A stretch of 18,023 nucleotides of DNA from an uncultured Erysipelotrichaceae bacterium (GTDB lineage: Bacteria > Bacillota_I > Bacilli_A > RF39 > UBA660). Below, piece by piece: positions 16,531 through 18,023 of the stretch. The position numbers and the translations under genes were made by a program. The notes under the pieces were generated by a model. The model searched no databases. It saw only the letters and a program-made list of their open reading frames with translations, and had not been told where the DNA came from. The stretch lies in NCBI GenBank assembly GCA_902766815.1, contig CACXEZ010000002.1:1-18023 (forward strand), written 5' to 3'. Every line of letters begins with the position of its first letter. Position 1 is the stretch's first letter.

Positions 16531-16555
16531 CCCTTATTTTATAAGGGTTTTCTTA
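16531..16555 (+). terminator. Terminator of ssrA
   Basis: CCCTTAT (16531-16537) pairs with ATAAGGG (16541-16547) around TTT, followed by TTTTCTT. It lies 14 bases after the encoded CCA. Confidence 0.8.
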
Positions 16556-16559
16556 ATTT

Positions 16560-16595
16560 TTACCCCTTATTTTACCCCTTGTTTTTAAGGGGTAA
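16560..16595. repeat. Tandem and inverted ACCCCTT repeats after ssrA
   Basis: Two direct copies of TTACCCCTT-like sequence (TTTACCCCTTA at about 16560-16570 and TTACCCCTTG at 16572-16581) are followed by the inverted copy AAGGGGTAA (16587-16595). Either copy can pair with the inverted one; the nearer pair gives a perfect 9-bp stem with a 6-base loop. No T-tract follows on the plus strand, so it is not a normal terminator for ssrA. Confidence 0.6.
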
Positions 16596-16621
16596 GTAAG
16601 AGGTATATATACTAATACTTA

Positions 16622-16650
16622 TAAAAATCCTTATATTATAAGGTTTTTTT
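16622..16650. terminator. Third hairpin with flanking A and T runs
   Basis: CCTTA (16629-16633) pairs with TAAGG (16639-16643), flanked by AAAAAT on the left and TTTTTTT on the right, so further A-T pairs can form past one T-T mismatch. The T7 run makes it a plausible terminator for the plus strand, and the A run a weaker one for the minus strand. Confidence 0.55.
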
Positions 16651-16717
16651 CTATTTTAGTGGAAATATGCAAGATTCCACCAAATTACATAAATTCAACA
16701 TAATTTGTCATAAAAAC

Positions 16718-16746
16718 TATTGTATTTACAATAAATATGATATAAT
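16718..16746 (+). promoter_or_regulatory. Promoter with overlapping dyad operator
   Basis: The extended -10 TGATATAAT occupies 16738-16746. A dyad TATTGTA-TT-TACAATA (16718-16733) covers the -35 position, where TTGTAT serves as a weak hexamer. Part of the half-site (TTATTGTAT) recurs just after the -10 at about 16748-16756. A repressor bound here would block polymerase; the regulator is unknown. Confidence 0.55.
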
Positions 16747-16771
16747 TTTATTGTATGATAGGAGTGAAAAT

Positions 16772-17149
16772 ATGAGAAATTTGGAGATGCCAAGGCATGG
16801 TTTAGAAGGTATCAGTAATGGTGGAGAAATATATGGCAATAGTAATAAAAACTCGAGTGATTCTGATATATTATTAGATGAAGTATATAAAGAATGGTTA
16901 AAATTTGGTGGATTAGAACATAATTCTAAAAATTATAAACAATATTTGGAAGATATGAAAGAAGTTGCTAAAAAAACAGAAGAACTACCAAGTATGGAAG
17001 AAATAAAAGCAAGGCAAGCAAAACGATTAGAAGCAAAAAATGACGAAGAATATATTAAAAAAACCGAAGAATACATTAACGATTTATTCGCTGAATTAGA
17101 TGCTATAGAAGATAATTCAGTAGAAGAAAGGCGTTCTTTTAGGCGTTAG
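16772..17149 (+). CDS. Small charged protein of unknown function
   Basis: A 125-residue soluble protein that I do not recognise. A Gly/Asn/Ser-rich N-terminus (about 1-30; contains HGLEGISNGGEIYGNSN) is followed by charged, helix-prone sequence from about residue 33 (LLDEVYKEWLKFGG) to the end, with long Lys/Glu stretches that may form coiled coil, and a basic tail RRSFRR. There is no signal peptide or membrane segment. ATG 16772 is set by AGGAGTG (16760-16766) and by the promoter; an in-frame upstream ATG at 16667 lies before the promoter and is rejected. It precedes the transglutaminase-like gene by 23 bases, so the two are probably one operon. It could be a partner, inhibitor or substrate of that protein, which is only inference from position. 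Confidence 0.7.
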   Translation: MRNLEMPRHGLEGISNGGEIYGNSNKNSSDSDILLDEVYKEWLKFGGLEHNSKNYKQYLEDMKEVAKKTEELPSMEEIKARQAKRLEAKNDEEYIKKTEEYINDLFAELDAIEDNSVEERRSFRR

Positions 17150-17172
17150 ATGTTTAATTGGGAGATTAAAGT

Positions 17173-18023
17173 ATGATAACATTTGAGGAAATAATTAATG
17201 AAAAGGATAAAAAAGTAAGAGATATATTAATTGCTAAAAAAATACAAGAATTAAATGAATCTAGTATTCCACTTGAAATTAATACAAACTCTATTGTTAA
17301 TGGTTTTATATCTAATGGATGTGTACTTTACTTTTCGGAATGTCATTTAGATTTAAATAAAGGATTAGGAAGTCTTTATGGAATGAAGGCAACTGATTAT
17401 TTTTATGAATTCTTTGACTTTTTAAATGCTAAAAATTTAACATCAAAAATTGATGTTATAAACTATGTCTCATCTTTTCTTAAAAAATATTTTGATGAAG
17501 AAGGTACGAAAAAGAATGATAGAGAAGTTTTGTTTGATGATATATGTAATCAATTAGATCATATGGAAGATAAAGATAAATTTTTAAAATGTAGAAATAA
17601 TTGGATGGATATAGGAATTTTTAAAGGTAAATCTGCGGCTGAATGTACTGAACATACAATTATTGCTCAAAATTTATTGAATATTTGTGATATTGAGTCA
17701 TGTTATATAACGGGTAATATGAAAACATCTTCAACTAATGAAGCTCATGCTTTTACTATATTTAAAATGAATGATGAATATTATTTGCTAGATTCTACAA
17801 ATCCAGTTTGTTTATTTGATGAAAAAGATAATTATGCTGGATGTAAATCTTTTGTTGCAAAGTTGCCTTATGAAAAAGTAATTGAATTTATTAACTCAAA
17901 TGGAGAAATAAACTTAAATAAGTGTAACTATATGAGAACAAGTGATGGAAAAACAATTATGGTTGATAAATCAAGAAATGTATATACAACGAAAAGTAAA
18001 TTAATAAATGAAGACGAATGTAA
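17173..18023 (+). CDS. Transglutaminase-like cysteine hydrolase domain protein, 3' end outside window
   Basis: An open frame of 283 codons from ATG 17173 runs off the right edge without a stop. GGGAG (17160-17164) is 8 bases before the ATG. The N-terminal 130 residues are charged and unassigned. Then KSAAECTEHTII, EAHAFTIFKMNDE and YYLLDSTNP give the order Cys158, His192, Asp207, the spacing and local hydrophobic pattern of a transglutaminase/papain-like catalytic triad. In this fold the Cys starts a helix and His and Asp lie on adjacent strands, as here. No signal peptide is seen, so it acts in the cytosol or is released another way. Bacterial members are proteases, amidases, cross-linkers or toxins; which applies is unknown. 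It belongs with the preceding small gene downstream of ssrA, a common island site. Confidence 0.75.
   Translation, partial: MITFEEIINEKDKKVRDILIAKKIQELNESSIPLEINTNSIVNGFISNGCVLYFSECHLDLNKGLGSLYGMKATDYFYEFFDFLNAKNLTSKIDVINYVSSFLKKYFDEEGTKKNDREVLFDDICNQLDHMEDKDKFLKCRNNWMDIGIFKGKSAAECTEHTIIAQNLLNICDIESCYITGNMKTSSTNEAHAFTIFKMNDEYYLLDSTNPVCLFDEKDNYAGCKSFVAKLPYEKVIEFINSNGEINLNKCNYMRTSDGKTIMVDKSRNVYTTKSKLINEDEC

Noticed and set aside
16667..16771. N-terminal extension of the 125-residue protein from ATG 16667
   Set aside because: The promoter -10 (16741-16746) and the Shine-Dalgarno (16760-16766) lie inside this stretch, so translation must start at 16772.
1..18023. CRISPR array, rRNA, tRNA or insertion sequence
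   Set aside because: No regularly spaced repeats, no rRNA-like segments, no cloverleaf other than the tRNA-like domain of tmRNA, and no transposase frame or terminal inverted repeats were seen.

Overview
The window is AT-rich DNA from a low-GC Firmicutes relative, most likely a Bacilli lineage close to the Mollicutes (Acholeplasma, RF39 or Erysipelotrichia-like). FtsK/SpoIIIE, a YmfF/YmfH peptidase pair, RNase Y, RadC and an alpha-glycosyl-diacylglycerol-type glycosyltransferase all fit this. The code is the standard bacterial one: the AI-2E transporter gene ends in TGA inside an ATGA overlap, and no long gene has an in-frame TGA. The tmRNA tag nevertheless ends in -AFA, as mycoplasma tags do. 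The taxon is an inference.

Layout. Positions 1-546 hold a cut-off gene end, decayed coding remnants and a terminator-like hairpin. From a consensus promoter at 547-575 runs a plus-strand operon: ftsK, a membrane-anchored unknown, deoD and the M16B pair ymfF-ymfH. It ends at a 15-bp hairpin shared with the convergent SEDS gene (rodA type) on the minus strand. A divergent promoter region at 8016-8158 starts the overlapping trio dtd, AI-2E-family permease and GT4 glycosyltransferase. Next is rpsB-tsf, with its own promoter, a structured leader and a terminator. Then come radC, a degenerate polysaccharide-deacetylase-like protein and rny, which has a near-perfect promoter. The tmRNA gene ssrA (16155-16517) follows with its own promoter and terminator.

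Downstream of ssrA the character changes. There is a repeat- and hairpin-rich spacer, a promoter overlapped by a dyad, a small charged protein of unknown function, and a large protein with a transglutaminase-like Cys-His-Asp signature that runs off the window. This looks like accessory DNA beside a classic integration site.

Functionally the core region combines chromosome segregation (FtsK), wall elongation (SEDS), glycolipid synthesis (GT4), purine salvage (DeoD), translation and its quality control (S2, EF-Ts, D-aminoacyl-tRNA deacylase, tmRNA) and mRNA turnover (RNase Y). The most notable points are an S2 protein with a Rho-N/SAP-like C-terminal tail, an M16B pair whose catalytic elements are split between two subunits, a NodB-fold protein without its catalytic motifs, and the uncharacterised pair after ssrA.
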